DNA of 8,122 nucleotides from Euryarchaeota archaeon UBA128 (GTDB taxonomy: Archaea > Thermoplasmatota > Poseidoniia > Poseidoniales > Poseidoniaceae), in NCBI GenBank assembly GCA_002496955.1, contig DALZ01000109.1, positions 8,787 to 16,908 of the forward strand. The letters run 5' to 3'. Below, in pieces: positions 1 to 6,503 of this stretch. Made by a program: the position numbers and the translations under genes. Each line of letters begins with the position of its first letter. Position 1 is the stretch's first letter. The notes under the pieces were generated by a model, which was not told the DNA's origin, did no database searches, and was given only the letters and a program-made list of their open reading frames with translations.

Positions 1-317
1 TGGTTCAAATGATTCATCGAGTTGGGGCATTACTGGTCGGGCTGATAATTATTTTATCATGTCTAAATCTCAAGGAAGACAAAGTAAATTATGACAATTC
101 TAAGGTCTACTATCGAATGATGCTGTTTACCGCAGCATTGTGGTTTACTAACCTTTCAATCGGTGCTACATACCTAATCACGGCAACAGCCGGAAAATTT
201 CCTGAATGGATATCTCTATTACATCTTCTCGGTGGCGTCAGTACGTTCCTAGTTGCAGCAAGTGGGCCAATGATGTTCAGATTGACTCAAAATTCTGTTG
301 CTGGAACTGACGGGTGA
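1..317 (+). CDS. ctaA: Heme A synthase CtaA/COX15-type, C-terminal part (5' truncated by window edge)
   Basis: The reading frame is open to the left edge (codons run from base 3), so only about the last 104 residues are visible. The fragment begins VQMIHRVGALLVG, which matches the His-Arg helix opening the second four-helix half of CtaA. A second membrane helix carries LLHLLGG, with the histidine codon at 222-224. In the family this pair of histidines in the C-terminal half binds heme. About three to four hydrophobic helices are seen, with a short charged loop (KEDK) between the first two. CtaA oxidises the C8 methyl of heme O to a formyl group, giving heme A for cytochrome aa3-type oxidases, in the cytoplasmic membrane. 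The gene is followed 4 nt later by ctaB, the preceding enzyme of the same pathway, which supports the call. The N-terminal half and its histidines lie outside the window, so integrity cannot be judged. Confidence 0.8.
   Translation, partial: VQMIHRVGALLVGLIIILSCLNLKEDKVNYDNSKVYYRMMLFTAALWFTNLSIGATYLITATAGKFPEWISLLHLLGGVSTFLVAASGPMMFRLTQNSVAGTDG
312..317 (+). promoter_or_regulatory. Shine-Dalgarno-like site for ctaB
   Basis: GGGTGA overlaps the ctaA stop codon (TGA, 315-317) and sits 4 nt before TTG 322. It is complementary to the archaeal 16S 3' end, and it is the reason for choosing 322 over the longer TTG start at 298. Confidence 0.5.
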
Positions 318-321
318 TACT

Positions 322-1341
322 TTGAGCGAAACTGATGATTCTACTCCTGTTCACCCCGGGTGGTTGAGTGTCTTCACCCAACTGATGAAATTGCGGGTAA
401 TTATCTTATTGCAGATTACTGCTATCTGTGCAATTCTTGTTCACGACATGCTTGCAAGAAATGAAATGATTGATGCGAATAGAACATGGAGTGATACCCT
501 TTACGCATCTATAATCACGATAATTGGCGGCACTCTATCAGCCGGTGGCTCGAACGCAATCAACATGTGGTATGATGCGGACATTGATCAGCACATGCGC
601 AGAACAAGAAATCGCCCGGTTCCAATGGGGTATATTTCATCTCAGGGAGCATTGATGTTCGGATTAATTATTGCCACACTGGGTTGTGCAGTATTCTTAC
701 TAGTAAGTTGGAAAGCGGCTTTCTGGTCGCTATTTTCTGTAGCTTTCTATGTTTTGATTTATACTATTTGGCTAAAGCGTACAACGCCACAGAATATTGT
801 AATCGGCGGTATTGCTGGGTCTACACCACCGCTAATTGGATGGGCAGTGGCATCTGCAGATTATTCACTCAATAATCTCAATCCGTTTGATCTAGTTTCA
901 CCAATTCCTTGGATGATGTTCGCACTGATATTTTTGTGGACACCTCCACACTTCTGGTGCTTAGCATTATACCGTTCAGGAGAATATGCGCAGGTGAATG
1001 TTCCCATGATGAATGAGGTAAAGGGGGCCGAATATACACTCAAACAATCAAAAGCATATTGTGTGATGCTATTTTTACTTGGTTCAGTGCCGTGTTTCTG
1101 GCCAGAATCGGGGCTGCCGCTACTGTGGGCATTTATCTCGGGAGCATTGACCCTATGGTATGCTGTTTCAGTATGGTCGGTAAATCCACGTGAGGCATTT
1201 GATGAGAATGGTCGCATGCCGGGCGCGGCAAAATCGTTCTACCGTTCGTTGTATTATCTCGGGTGGATGTTTTTGATGATTGTGTTAATATCTGCTATTC
1301 CTCCTGATTCACTAGGTCCACTTGGGCCGCTTCCGATATAA
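322..1341 (+). CDS. ctaB: Heme O synthase (protoheme IX farnesyltransferase, UbiA superfamily)
   Basis: This multi-pass membrane prenyltransferase transfers farnesyl to heme B to give heme O, the substrate of CtaA upstream. With the chosen start it has 339 residues, somewhat longer than the roughly 300 usual for the family. The signature is unmistakable: NMWYDADIDQHMRRTRNRP from residue 81 holds the Asn81/Asp85/Asp89 set that coordinates Mg-diphosphate. It is followed by IVIGGIAGSTPPLIGW, FLWTPPHFWCLALYR and the second polar loop GEYAQVNVPMM. About nine hydrophobic helices are visible. TTG at 322 is preferred because GGGTGA (312-317) lies 4 nt upstream; an in-frame TTG at 298 has no such site and would overlap ctaA. 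The second loop is slightly unusual: family members commonly have an acidic pair before Tyr and PMLP-V after it, whereas here it is Gly-Glu-Tyr and PMMNEV. Cotranscription with ctaA is very likely. Confidence 0.93.
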   Translation: MSETDDSTPVHPGWLSVFTQLMKLRVIILLQITAICAILVHDMLARNEMIDANRTWSDTLYASIITIIGGTLSAGGSNAINMWYDADIDQHMRRTRNRPVPMGYISSQGALMFGLIIATLGCAVFLLVSWKAAFWSLFSVAFYVLIYTIWLKRTTPQNIVIGGIAGSTPPLIGWAVASADYSLNNLNPFDLVSPIPWMMFALIFLWTPPHFWCLALYRSGEYAQVNVPMMNEVKGAEYTLKQSKAYCVMLFLLGSVPCFWPESGLPLLWAFISGALTLWYAVSVWSVNPREAFDENGRMPGAAKSFYRSLYYLGWMFLMIVLISAIPPDSLGPLGPLPI

Positions 1342-1364
1342 TCAATGATTGTGCCTTAACCGTC

Positions 1365-1374
1365 ATATTCTAAA
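1365..1374 (+). promoter_or_regulatory. Possible TATA box for tRNA-Ser
   Basis: The stretch ATATTCTAAA is centred about 30 nt before the first base of the tRNA, the distance expected for an archaeal TATA box with transcription starting at or just before the mature 5' end. The match to the consensus is weak, and readthrough from ctaB, 58 nt upstream, is an alternative. Confidence 0.3.
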
Positions 1375-1399
1375 CCACATCCAATTTCGTAGGACCGTT

Positions 1400-1486
1400 G
1401 CGGCAGTCGCATAGCCTGGCCATTGCGCCGGATTGCTAATCCGGTGGTGTCTCACCTCGGGAGTTCGAATCTCCCCTGCCGCGCCA
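1400..1486 (+). tRNA. tRNA-Ser, anticodon GCT (reads AGC/AGU)
   Basis: The full cloverleaf can be drawn by eye. The acceptor stem GCGGCAG (1400-1406) pairs perfectly with CTGCCGC (1476-1482). The D stem is GCA/TGC (1409-1411 with 1424-1426). The anticodon stem CCGGA/TCCGG (1428-1432, 1440-1444) closes the loop TTGCTAA with GCT at 1435-1437. A long variable arm GGTG-TCT-CACC (1446-1456) is characteristic of class II tRNAs. The T arm is GGGAG-TTCGAAT-CTCCC (1459-1475). The discriminator is G (1483), as in serine tRNAs, and the CCA tail is encoded (1484-1486). No intron is seen. Its 3' end directly abuts the stop codon of the convergent surface-protein gene. Confidence 0.97.
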
Positions 1487-4438
1487 TCAATTAAAGAAAT
1501 CCTCGAATTCATCCGCCATAGACTCAGCGGCCTGTCTTCGGTTGCGGGCTGCAACCACTTTTCGAAGTCGTTTAAGTCGCTTGGCAATGAAAGCCAGCAT
1601 TATCACTCCGATACATAGGGTAGACAGTGTGACAACGCCAGCCATCTGGAATGCTTGTTGGTCGAGACTATCACTAAAGTTCCCCAGCCATTCACTATTT
1701 AGCGGCGGTTCAGGTTCAGGTTCAGGTTCAGGAATTAGATGCGGGTTAGCCTTCCACCATCCATCTTCAATGTGAACTCTTTTGACATTTGCTGAACCAT
1801 TGAAAGCTATGGTGCGTTCATTACCATACTCATCGGTTGGAGTCAGTATGTAATAATAGGTTTTTGAGGGTTTAATTGAGTCATCATCGATACCACTAAC
1901 GGTGTAAGTGAAACTTTCACCAGCGACATATGTCATGTCGCTGATTATAGGTTGTAGCAGTGTCATATCCATTCCATTTGGCTCCTGTTCCGTTCGATAC
2001 AAATCCCAGGTTTCGTCAACTTCTCCTTCTGGCCATTCCCAAGATACAGTTACTTCATAGCACATACTCCAATCCTTCAATATGTTGTAACATGTAGTAT
2101 CATTGGTAAATCTCGCACTGGTACTCATATTAATGACGAAGGTCGAGGGGGGGGTCGAGTCACCGCAAATGTATGATGATACGCCGTCTTGCATGGATAC
2201 ATTTGCTAAGTGATTATAGGTTTCACCCGTTCGGTCAACTGGTATTATGGCATACGATGAGCAAAAGCCTGCGGGGACTGTTATTAGGTCTTGCCAATCG
2301 GTTACGCCTAATGGAACAAACTCTCTAAAAGAGTCTGAGACTAAATCATCCCAAATTAATTCATTATAATTTTCTTGAGGTGATTGAAATATTGTCCCTC
2401 CAAAGTCTGGGACAATTTTCTGATGTATATTCCAACCAAGTATGTAATCGCTATCAAAATCACCATTTGGCTCCCATGAAAGCTCAAAGTTTCCTTTTGA
2501 AATCAGATCAACTGAAAAATTTCTGGCTTCAATATCAGGCTCACCCATTGACCCAATAACCAGTATGGTGGTGGGTTCATACAACCTTGCAAACATTACC
2601 GTTTGATTAACGTAGCCATAATTCTCAGTGTTGAAGAATTCCCAGTTTAGATCCTCAAAAGAACTTAGTTTTCTGAATTCTATACTTGAATAAGGCACTC
2701 CATCGGGAATAGAATGGAACAAACTTAATTCCACATCAAGCCAGTTTTGGCCGTCAAAAATCGAGCTGTTGTCTGCGGTGTCAGTCAAGTCAAATTGATA
2801 CAACATCAGCGGAGTTTTTCCACCCCCGATGTTGTAATCTTCTCCAATAATCGGTAACATAGAGCTGTGTTCTATTTCTACGCTACTTGATGGTGATGTT
2901 GCAGAGGCAGAATAATAAGGTAAATTCTCGATGTAAATTTCTGAAAAAATCAACAAATTAAAGTAGATTATGTCGCTATTCCCCAGAACATCACTCGAGA
3001 CTAGTTTGAAACTGTGACTGCCCAAGCCATAATCTGAAGTGTTGATAGTTATAGATTGACCATAATCAATGTTGATTATGCCAGAATACCACCATGAGTA
3101 ATTTACTGGCCCGGCAGAGTAAGGATTGACTTGCGCAGTGACAGTAACCTCTTCATTATCAGTAAACCATTCCTTCTCGGAGTCCATTGATATCGCAGTT
3201 GCTAACTGTGCAACAATCACATCAGCAACTTCGGTAATAGAATTGTCTAATATATTCGAATCTACGTTTCCACTTATCTCCGAAGGAAGACTTGCTTCTA
3301 ATGTGACGAGGTTTCCATGCAACGGCATGTCAAACACACATGTACGTTGTTGGTTCGGCCCTAGAACTGCGATATTACAAAACTGTGTAACCGGATCTTC
3401 ATCATTATCACTGACAATTAATTGTAAAGAAAAATCCCGTGCAGTTGAATTACCATTGTTACTGATTGCTACAGATACCATATCTTCGCCATATAAGTAA
3501 CTCTGTTCTGATGGGTTATGGCTTGGATACAAATTATCGATTGATAAATCCAATTCTGTGTTGATTGTTATTATTACTGAATTCAGATTGTTATGATTGT
3601 TTTGGTCAGCAAAAGGATTTCCAGTGGAGTTAAAAATGCCATATACTAAGGTGTATACTCCATCTTGATTGTATTGAAATGTTGGCAGCAGCATCTGGAA
3701 TGATTTGTAGAATGAGAACTTGGGGAAGTTTTCTCTAAATTCATAATGCTCTGCTAGCATTTCAGACTGGTTTTCAGTCCATAATTGCCAGCCCAAGGTT
3801 GCGTTTAAGTGGCAATCAGCACAGATATTTGCGAATCCAGAAAAAGTAAAATTATAACCCATGTCGTTGGAAAACAACTTGACTCCGTTGAAAGTCGCAA
3901 CATTTGATACACTGTCAAGGATATTCTCGTTGGTTTCGATTTGGACGTCAGTGTATTGTAGGGTAGAATTGAGTTGGAAATTCAATACGTCGTTGCTAGG
4001 ATCTAGATCAAATTCCTCAAACTGGTAAATTACAGTGATAGTTTCGTTGATGCCGTTGGGGTAAAATCCTCCACCAGAAGTATAATTATTGGTCTCACCC
4101 GGCGCCATCGTTGGTATGTCTATTTTACCGTCATCAATACTCTGTGAGATACAAATATTGGTTACTTCAACGCCAATGCAGACATAGTATCTGACGGTCC
4201 GCGGGTCAGAGAAGTCTGACTCTAAATTGGTCAGTTCCACAGTAAAATACGTTGGGTCATATGCCGGTATGTAAGCATCTTGAGATGGCGTTGAACCTAT
4301 TATCGCTATGTCACCATTAATCGAAGCTTTTGCATTGTCAATGAACTCTAGACTAGCGAGTGTCGAAAAGAGCATGATAATAATTACAAAACTGCACGAA
4401 AACCTGCGGCCAGTTAATTGCTCATTGGCCACACTCAT
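1487..4438 (-). CDS. Large secreted, C-terminally membrane-anchored protein with CARDB/fibronectin-like domains
   Basis: This protein of about 983 residues is probably an archaeal cell-surface protein of unknown ligand. An Arg-Arg then hydrophobic stretch (residues 11-30), ending near NAKAS at about 35-39, looks like a Sec signal peptide. The exterior region is Asn/Ser/Thr-rich with many N-glycosylation sequons. It has beta-sandwich-like stretches: a CARDB-like unit after the signal, a clearer CARDB-like unit at about 296-395 (VSVAISNNGNSTARDFSLQL), a PKD/Ig-like unit at about 422-505, and two fibronectin III-like units at about 637-740 and 765-885 (NFELSWEPNGD; VTVSWEWPEG). Next come a (Pro-Glu)4 linker at about 900-911, one membrane helix at about 931-951 (GVVTLSTLCIGVIMLAFIA) and a basic then acidic cytoplasmic tail. 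ATG 4438 is preferred over TTG 4453 because the latter would leave only a few nt of leader after the predicted TATA box. It is transcribed divergently from the pilin-like/lamin-tail gene. The domain names are pattern judgements; the specific role is unknown. Confidence 0.8.
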   Translation of the reverse strand: MSVANEQLTGRRFSCSFVIIIMLFSTLASLEFIDNAKASINGDIAIIGSTPSQDAYIPAYDPTYFTVELTNLESDFSDPRTVRYYVCIGVEVTNICISQSIDDGKIDIPTMAPGETNNYTSGGGFYPNGINETITVIYQFEEFDLDPSNDVLNFQLNSTLQYTDVQIETNENILDSVSNVATFNGVKLFSNDMGYNFTFSGFANICADCHLNATLGWQLWTENQSEMLAEHYEFRENFPKFSFYKSFQMLLPTFQYNQDGVYTLVYGIFNSTGNPFADQNNHNNLNSVIITINTELDLSIDNLYPSHNPSEQSYLYGEDMVSVAISNNGNSTARDFSLQLIVSDNDEDPVTQFCNIAVLGPNQQRTCVFDMPLHGNLVTLEASLPSEISGNVDSNILDNSITEVADVIVAQLATAISMDSEKEWFTDNEEVTVTAQVNPYSAGPVNYSWWYSGIINIDYGQSITINTSDYGLGSHSFKLVSSDVLGNSDIIYFNLLIFSEIYIENLPYYSASATSPSSSVEIEHSSMLPIIGEDYNIGGGKTPLMLYQFDLTDTADNSSIFDGQNWLDVELSLFHSIPDGVPYSSIEFRKLSSFEDLNWEFFNTENYGYVNQTVMFARLYEPTTILVIGSMGEPDIEARNFSVDLISKGNFELSWEPNGDFDSDYILGWNIHQKIVPDFGGTIFQSPQENYNELIWDDLVSDSFREFVPLGVTDWQDLITVPAGFCSSYAIIPVDRTGETYNHLANVSMQDGVSSYICGDSTPPSTFVINMSTSARFTNDTTCYNILKDWSMCYEVTVSWEWPEGEVDETWDLYRTEQEPNGMDMTLLQPIISDMTYVAGESFTYTVSGIDDDSIKPSKTYYYILTPTDEYGNERTIAFNGSANVKRVHIEDGWWKANPHLIPEPEPEPEPPLNSEWLGNFSDSLDQQAFQMAGVVTLSTLCIGVIMLAFIAKRLKRLRKVVAARNRRQAAESMADEFEDFFN
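1707..1732 (+). repeat. Hexanucleotide repeat (GGTTCA)4 coding for the Pro-Glu linker
   Basis: Four perfect copies of GGTTCA plus GG are present. Read on the minus strand they are CCT-GAA codons and give PEPEPEPEP, a stiff spacer between the last extracellular domain and the membrane helix. Because the unit is six bases, copy-number change would lengthen or shorten the stalk without shifting the frame. Confidence 0.9.
2147..2154 (+). repeat. Run of eight G (C8 on the coding strand) in the surface-protein gene
   Basis: Eight consecutive G lie between two copies of GTCGA (2142-2146 and 2154-2158, sharing the last G). On the coding strand they encode the Pro-Pro of STPPST near residue 761, at the boundary before the last fibronectin-like unit. 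The frame is open on both sides in this copy. Such homopolymers are slippage-prone, and also prone to sequencing error. Confidence 0.85.
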
Positions 4439-4478
4439 ATGACTCGCTACCAATTGACATTCAAAGACTCATCGGCCA

Positions 4479-4494
4479 TTATTTATGATATATG
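4479..4494. promoter_or_regulatory. TATA-like box(es) of the divergent envelope-gene promoter
   Basis: An A/T-rich stretch, TTATTTATGATATATG on the plus strand, is the only strong TATA-like sequence between the two divergent genes. Read on the minus strand (ATATCATAAATAA) it lies about 45 nt before ATG 4438, giving a leader of roughly 20 nt. Read on the plus strand it would place transcription start near 4510. An ATG at 4492 lies inside this box, which argues against 4492 as the translation start of the rightward gene. The box may serve both directions or contain two overlapping boxes. Confidence 0.5.
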
Positions 4495-4522
4495 CTGAAT
4501 TTTGGGATATTTGCCTTCTTCC

Positions 4523-4555
4523 ATCGGCAGACTCATGAGTCTGTGAGTCATGGGA
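4523..4555 (+). promoter_or_regulatory. Shared leader element, copy A (ahead of the lamin-tail gene)
   Basis: This 33-nt stretch aligns without gaps to 5675-5707 ahead of the KaiC operon, with 24 of 33 positions identical. The conserved blocks are ATCGG, TCATGA (4533-4538), CTGTGAGT (4541-4548) and GGA (4553-4555), with identical spacing. It contains the 16-bp palindrome. Its position within the likely transcript leader fits either an operator or a translational signal. Confidence 0.5.
4528..4543. promoter_or_regulatory. Perfect 16-bp palindrome, candidate operator
   Basis: CAGACTCATGAGTCTG is identical to its own reverse complement. It lies between the divergent TATA region and the start of the pilin-like/lamin-tail gene. 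Related half-sites surround it: AGACTCATCGG (4465-4475), TGAGTCA (4544-4550) and ACTCATATGACTCG (4433-4446, over the start codon of the minus-strand gene). A dimeric DNA-binding regulator is the simplest reading. With no spacer in the middle it could not form a stable RNA hairpin loop, so a DNA site is preferred. Confidence 0.5.
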
Positions 4556-4560
4556 TTAAC

Positions 4561-5643
4561 ATGGTCTCAATGCATACATCGCTACAGCGGGAAGAGAGTG
4601 CAATGACCGCGGTAATTGAGTTTCTTTCAGCCTTCACGTTATTCTTGATGATTCTTACAGCATTTTTATCTCTTGCCCAACTTGAGATGGGGTCAAACGA
4701 TACCTCAGTCGACAGACTAGATAGGGCAGCAGCGCAGGGTTTGGACAGAATAACTTCGGACGGTGGTTGGTTTATTCCATCGCAAGCGGATGGCTCCCTA
4801 GATTATGAAAACTCTACTTCGGAATGGCATATACGGTCGCTAAGCGAATTAAATCAAGGAGCCGTCCTTACAGGATTGATGAATCAAAATAGCCTTGATT
4901 TTGAAAGAATTGCTGCGCTATCTAATGTCACGGAGGATAATTTTGCCCGAGGACTTGGCTTGAGTGATGGATATAGTGTTAACCTAGAAATCAAAATAAC
5001 TGAATCAGATAATGTCAATCGCGTAGGTTTGGTGCTATTTACCGGAGGAACCGAAAGAGGCACTGCAAAAGCATCGTCGTCTTCTTTCAAAGAATTACAG
5101 GTGGGAGATGAAAAACTTCAGATCATTTTAGAAGTGCACAATGGCGGCAGGAAAACCAACAACCTGGTGATTACCGAAATAAGCCCGCGCTCAGTATCTG
5201 GAGCACCAGAGTGGATTGAGTTGTATAACCCAAATAATTTTGCCATCGATTTGAACGGTTGGAGTCTAACGCATCAGTCTTCTGACGGAGAAACAAATTT
5301 GTTACTTAGACAAGGGGTTGTTGCTGGCAACTCAGTGACTCTATTGACCGGGGACTTTAATTCGCAAGTAGATGGTGGGGCTGACCAAGTAATCGACCTG
5401 GGAAGTGAAGGCTTTCTAGGCGTGGGTCAGATTAATCTGCTAAATGATGGTGGCGGTGTTGTAATATTGTCGTATACTCAACTCAGCGAATTTCAGCCAT
5501 TTGAAGTAATGCGAGTAGAGTGGGGTGGCGACACAGGATATCTATTGACTCCAAGCCAGACACTAGAATATGTGACTGATAACTTCCCGCCAACACAACA
5601 GGATTGGGCAGTCTCAAACAACCCTTCTCCGGGCGTGATTTAG
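4561..5643 (+). CDS. Pilin-like N-terminal segment plus lamin-tail domain (LTD) envelope protein
   Basis: About 360 residues. A short charged leader (LQREESA) runs directly into a single long hydrophobic helix, MTAVIEFLSAFTLFLMILTAF, at about residues 15-35. This resembles archaeal type IV pilin-like N-termini, where a peptidase cuts just before the helix and a Glu lies a few residues in; here Glu is at about +6 if cutting follows Ala, one off the usual place. The middle (about 36-200) is unrecognised. From about 200 the sequence fits a lamin-tail domain: LVITEISPRSVSGAPEWIEL, then YNPNNFAIDLNGWSLTH, and beta-rich sequence to the end. LTDs are Ig-like modules often found in secreted prokaryotic proteins. 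ATG 4570 and 4603 are alternative starts; 4492 lies in the promoter box. It is divergent from the large surface protein and 76 nt ahead of the KaiC-like genes. Binding partner and role are unknown. Confidence 0.75.
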   Translation: MVSMHTSLQREESAMTAVIEFLSAFTLFLMILTAFLSLAQLEMGSNDTSVDRLDRAAAQGLDRITSDGGWFIPSQADGSLDYENSTSEWHIRSLSELNQGAVLTGLMNQNSLDFERIAALSNVTEDNFARGLGLSDGYSVNLEIKITESDNVNRVGLVLFTGGTERGTAKASSSSFKELQVGDEKLQIILEVHNGGRKTNNLVITEISPRSVSGAPEWIELYNPNNFAIDLNGWSLTHQSSDGETNLLLRQGVVAGNSVTLLTGDFNSQVDGGADQVIDLGSEGFLGVGQINLLNDGGGVVILSYTQLSEFQPFEVMRVEWGGDTGYLLTPSQTLEYVTDNFPPTQQDWAVSNNPSPGVI

Positions 5644-5665
5644 ACCGTTAATCCACTCGATACGC

Positions 5666-5676
5666 ATTTTCATAAT
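5666..5676 (+). promoter_or_regulatory. Weak TATA-like box ahead of the KaiC-like operon
   Basis: ATTTTCATAAT in the 76-nt gap after the lamin-tail gene lies about 49 nt before ATG 5720. It could support a separate promoter for the three ATPase-fold genes, but the match is poor and readthrough from the upstream gene is equally possible. Confidence 0.25.
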
Positions 5677-5707
5677 CGGATGCTTCATGAACCTGTGAGT
5701 TTTAGGA
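5675..5707 (+). promoter_or_regulatory. Shared leader element, copy B (ahead of the KaiC-like operon)
   Basis: This is the second copy of the 33-nt element at 4523-4555. It keeps ATCGG, TCATGA (5685-5690), CTGTGAGT (5693-5700) and GGA (5705-5707) at the same offsets. The palindrome is reduced here to TTCATGAA (5684-5691). The 3' end of the element includes the AGGAG ribosome-binding site. Confidence 0.5.
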
Positions 5708-5708
5708 G
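5704..5708 (+). promoter_or_regulatory. Shine-Dalgarno site for the first KaiC-like gene
   Basis: AGGAG lies 11 nt before ATG 5720 but only 2 nt before the in-frame TTG at 5711. The spacing rules against TTG 5711 and favours ATG 5720. Confidence 0.5.
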
Positions 5709-5719
5709 TATTGTTTCCC

Positions 5720-6502
5720 ATGCAGCCTATTGGTATGTATTCACGAGATAGATGTGTTACCGGCGTGCATGGGCTCGATGAAATACTTAGGGGCGGTATA
5801 CCATACGGCTCAACAGTTCTTGCAGCTGGTACTTGCGGTTCGGGTAAAACCACATTAGGTATGGAATTTTTGGTTAGGGGTGCCAATGCCGGGGAAGCAT
5901 GTGCACATTTTACTGCAACCGAGCCATCTGTCAAACTGTTAGAAAACATCAGACAATTTGCATTTTTTGACATGAAGATGGTTGATACTGGTCTGATAAA
6001 TGTCTTTGATATGGATGTATTGTATTCATGGTTGGGACTCGAGAAATCTACATTTGACTTAGAAGATGTCCATTCACTAATCAAGTCCATTGTCGATATC
6101 GTCAATACGATAGGAGTCACAAGATTAGTCATTGATTCAGTTACAACTCTTTGTTACAAGATTAAGTCGGAACAACTTATTCGAGATTTCCTGTTTACTC
6201 TTGGGAAAAAACTAGCAACTCTTGGCTGTACTACTATCCTTATTGCTGAGATTACTTCAGCAACAGAAAATGCTCATTGGTCATCATTTGGTGTCGAAGA
6301 AGCAATCTGCGATGGGATTATTGTGCTAGGTGATATCGAACGGATGGGTCACTTACTTCGATTCCTTCAAGTGGTAAAGATGAGAGGAACGCCCCACAGT
6401 AGGGCTAAACATGCCATCGAATTAACCCCCCTTGGAGTGATGCTTACACCTATGCTGAAATGGGGTGCGTTGAGCGACAATACCAGCCGATGGGGTGCTT
6501 GA
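5720..6502 (+). CDS. KaiC/RadA-type RecA-superfamily ATPase, single domain, P-loop intact
   Basis: A complete one-domain KaiC-like protein of 260 residues. It opens with the family's N-terminal module VHGLDEILRGGIPYG (16-30). Walker A follows as AAGTCGSGKTTLGMEFL, with Lys43 and Thr44. After the next strand comes FTATEPS, where the usual KaiC Glu-Glu pair is Thr-Glu (Glu68). Walker B is RLVIDSVTTL with Asp139. The C-terminal part, LRFLQVVKMRGTPHS then HAIELTPLGV, is typical of archaeal KaiC homologues. It should bind and probably hydrolyse ATP. Archaeal relatives serve in signalling, motility (ArlH) or recombination, but no archaellum, kaiB or recombination genes are seen here, so no specific role is assigned. 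It is the first of three consecutive homologous-fold genes and the only one with a full nucleotide-binding loop. ATG 5720 is chosen by ribosome-site spacing; TTG 5711 and ATG 5732 are alternatives. Confidence 0.9.
   Translation: MQPIGMYSRDRCVTGVHGLDEILRGGIPYGSTVLAAGTCGSGKTTLGMEFLVRGANAGEACAHFTATEPSVKLLENIRQFAFFDMKMVDTGLINVFDMDVLYSWLGLEKSTFDLEDVHSLIKSIVDIVNTIGVTRLVIDSVTTLCYKIKSEQLIRDFLFTLGKKLATLGCTTILIAEITSATENAHWSSFGVEEAICDGIIVLGDIERMGHLLRFLQVVKMRGTPHSRAKHAIELTPLGVMLTPMLKWGALSDNTSRWGA
6492..6497 (+). promoter_or_regulatory. Shine-Dalgarno-like site deciding the start of the second KaiC-like gene
   Basis: GGGGTG within the last codons of the preceding gene lies 6 nt before ATG 6504. This favours ATG 6504 over the in-frame GTG at 6495, which is itself part of the site. 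Confidence 0.45.
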
Positions 6503-6503
6503 G

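Noticed and set aside
684..1217. Open frames of 63 and 118 codons (plus and minus strand) inside ctaB
   Set aside because: They lie wholly within a strongly supported ctaB frame, have no recognisable family pattern, and have no credible ribosome site.
1460..1486. Possible phage/plasmid attachment site at the tRNA 3' end
   Set aside because: No second copy of the tRNA 3' end and no integrase gene was found by eye in the window.
1363..1775. Open frames on both strands across the tRNA and the 3' end of the surface-protein gene
   Set aside because: They read through the tRNA or mirror the Pro-Glu repeat (a Gly-Ser run); both are by-products of the real features.
3126..3500. 124-codon plus-strand open frame inside the surface-protein gene
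   Set aside because: It is antisense to CARDB/PKD-like coding sequence with clear domain patterns; its own translation is low-complexity Ser/Thr/Ile.
4492..4560. Upstream extension of the lamin-tail gene to ATG 4492
   Set aside because: The ATG lies within the TATA-like box, and the extension covers the palindrome and shared leader element; it would also bury the pilin-like leader.
5614..6132. 172-codon minus-strand open frame over the first KaiC-like gene
   Set aside because: The opposite strand encodes Walker A and the KaiC N-terminal module; the antisense product has no recognisable pattern.
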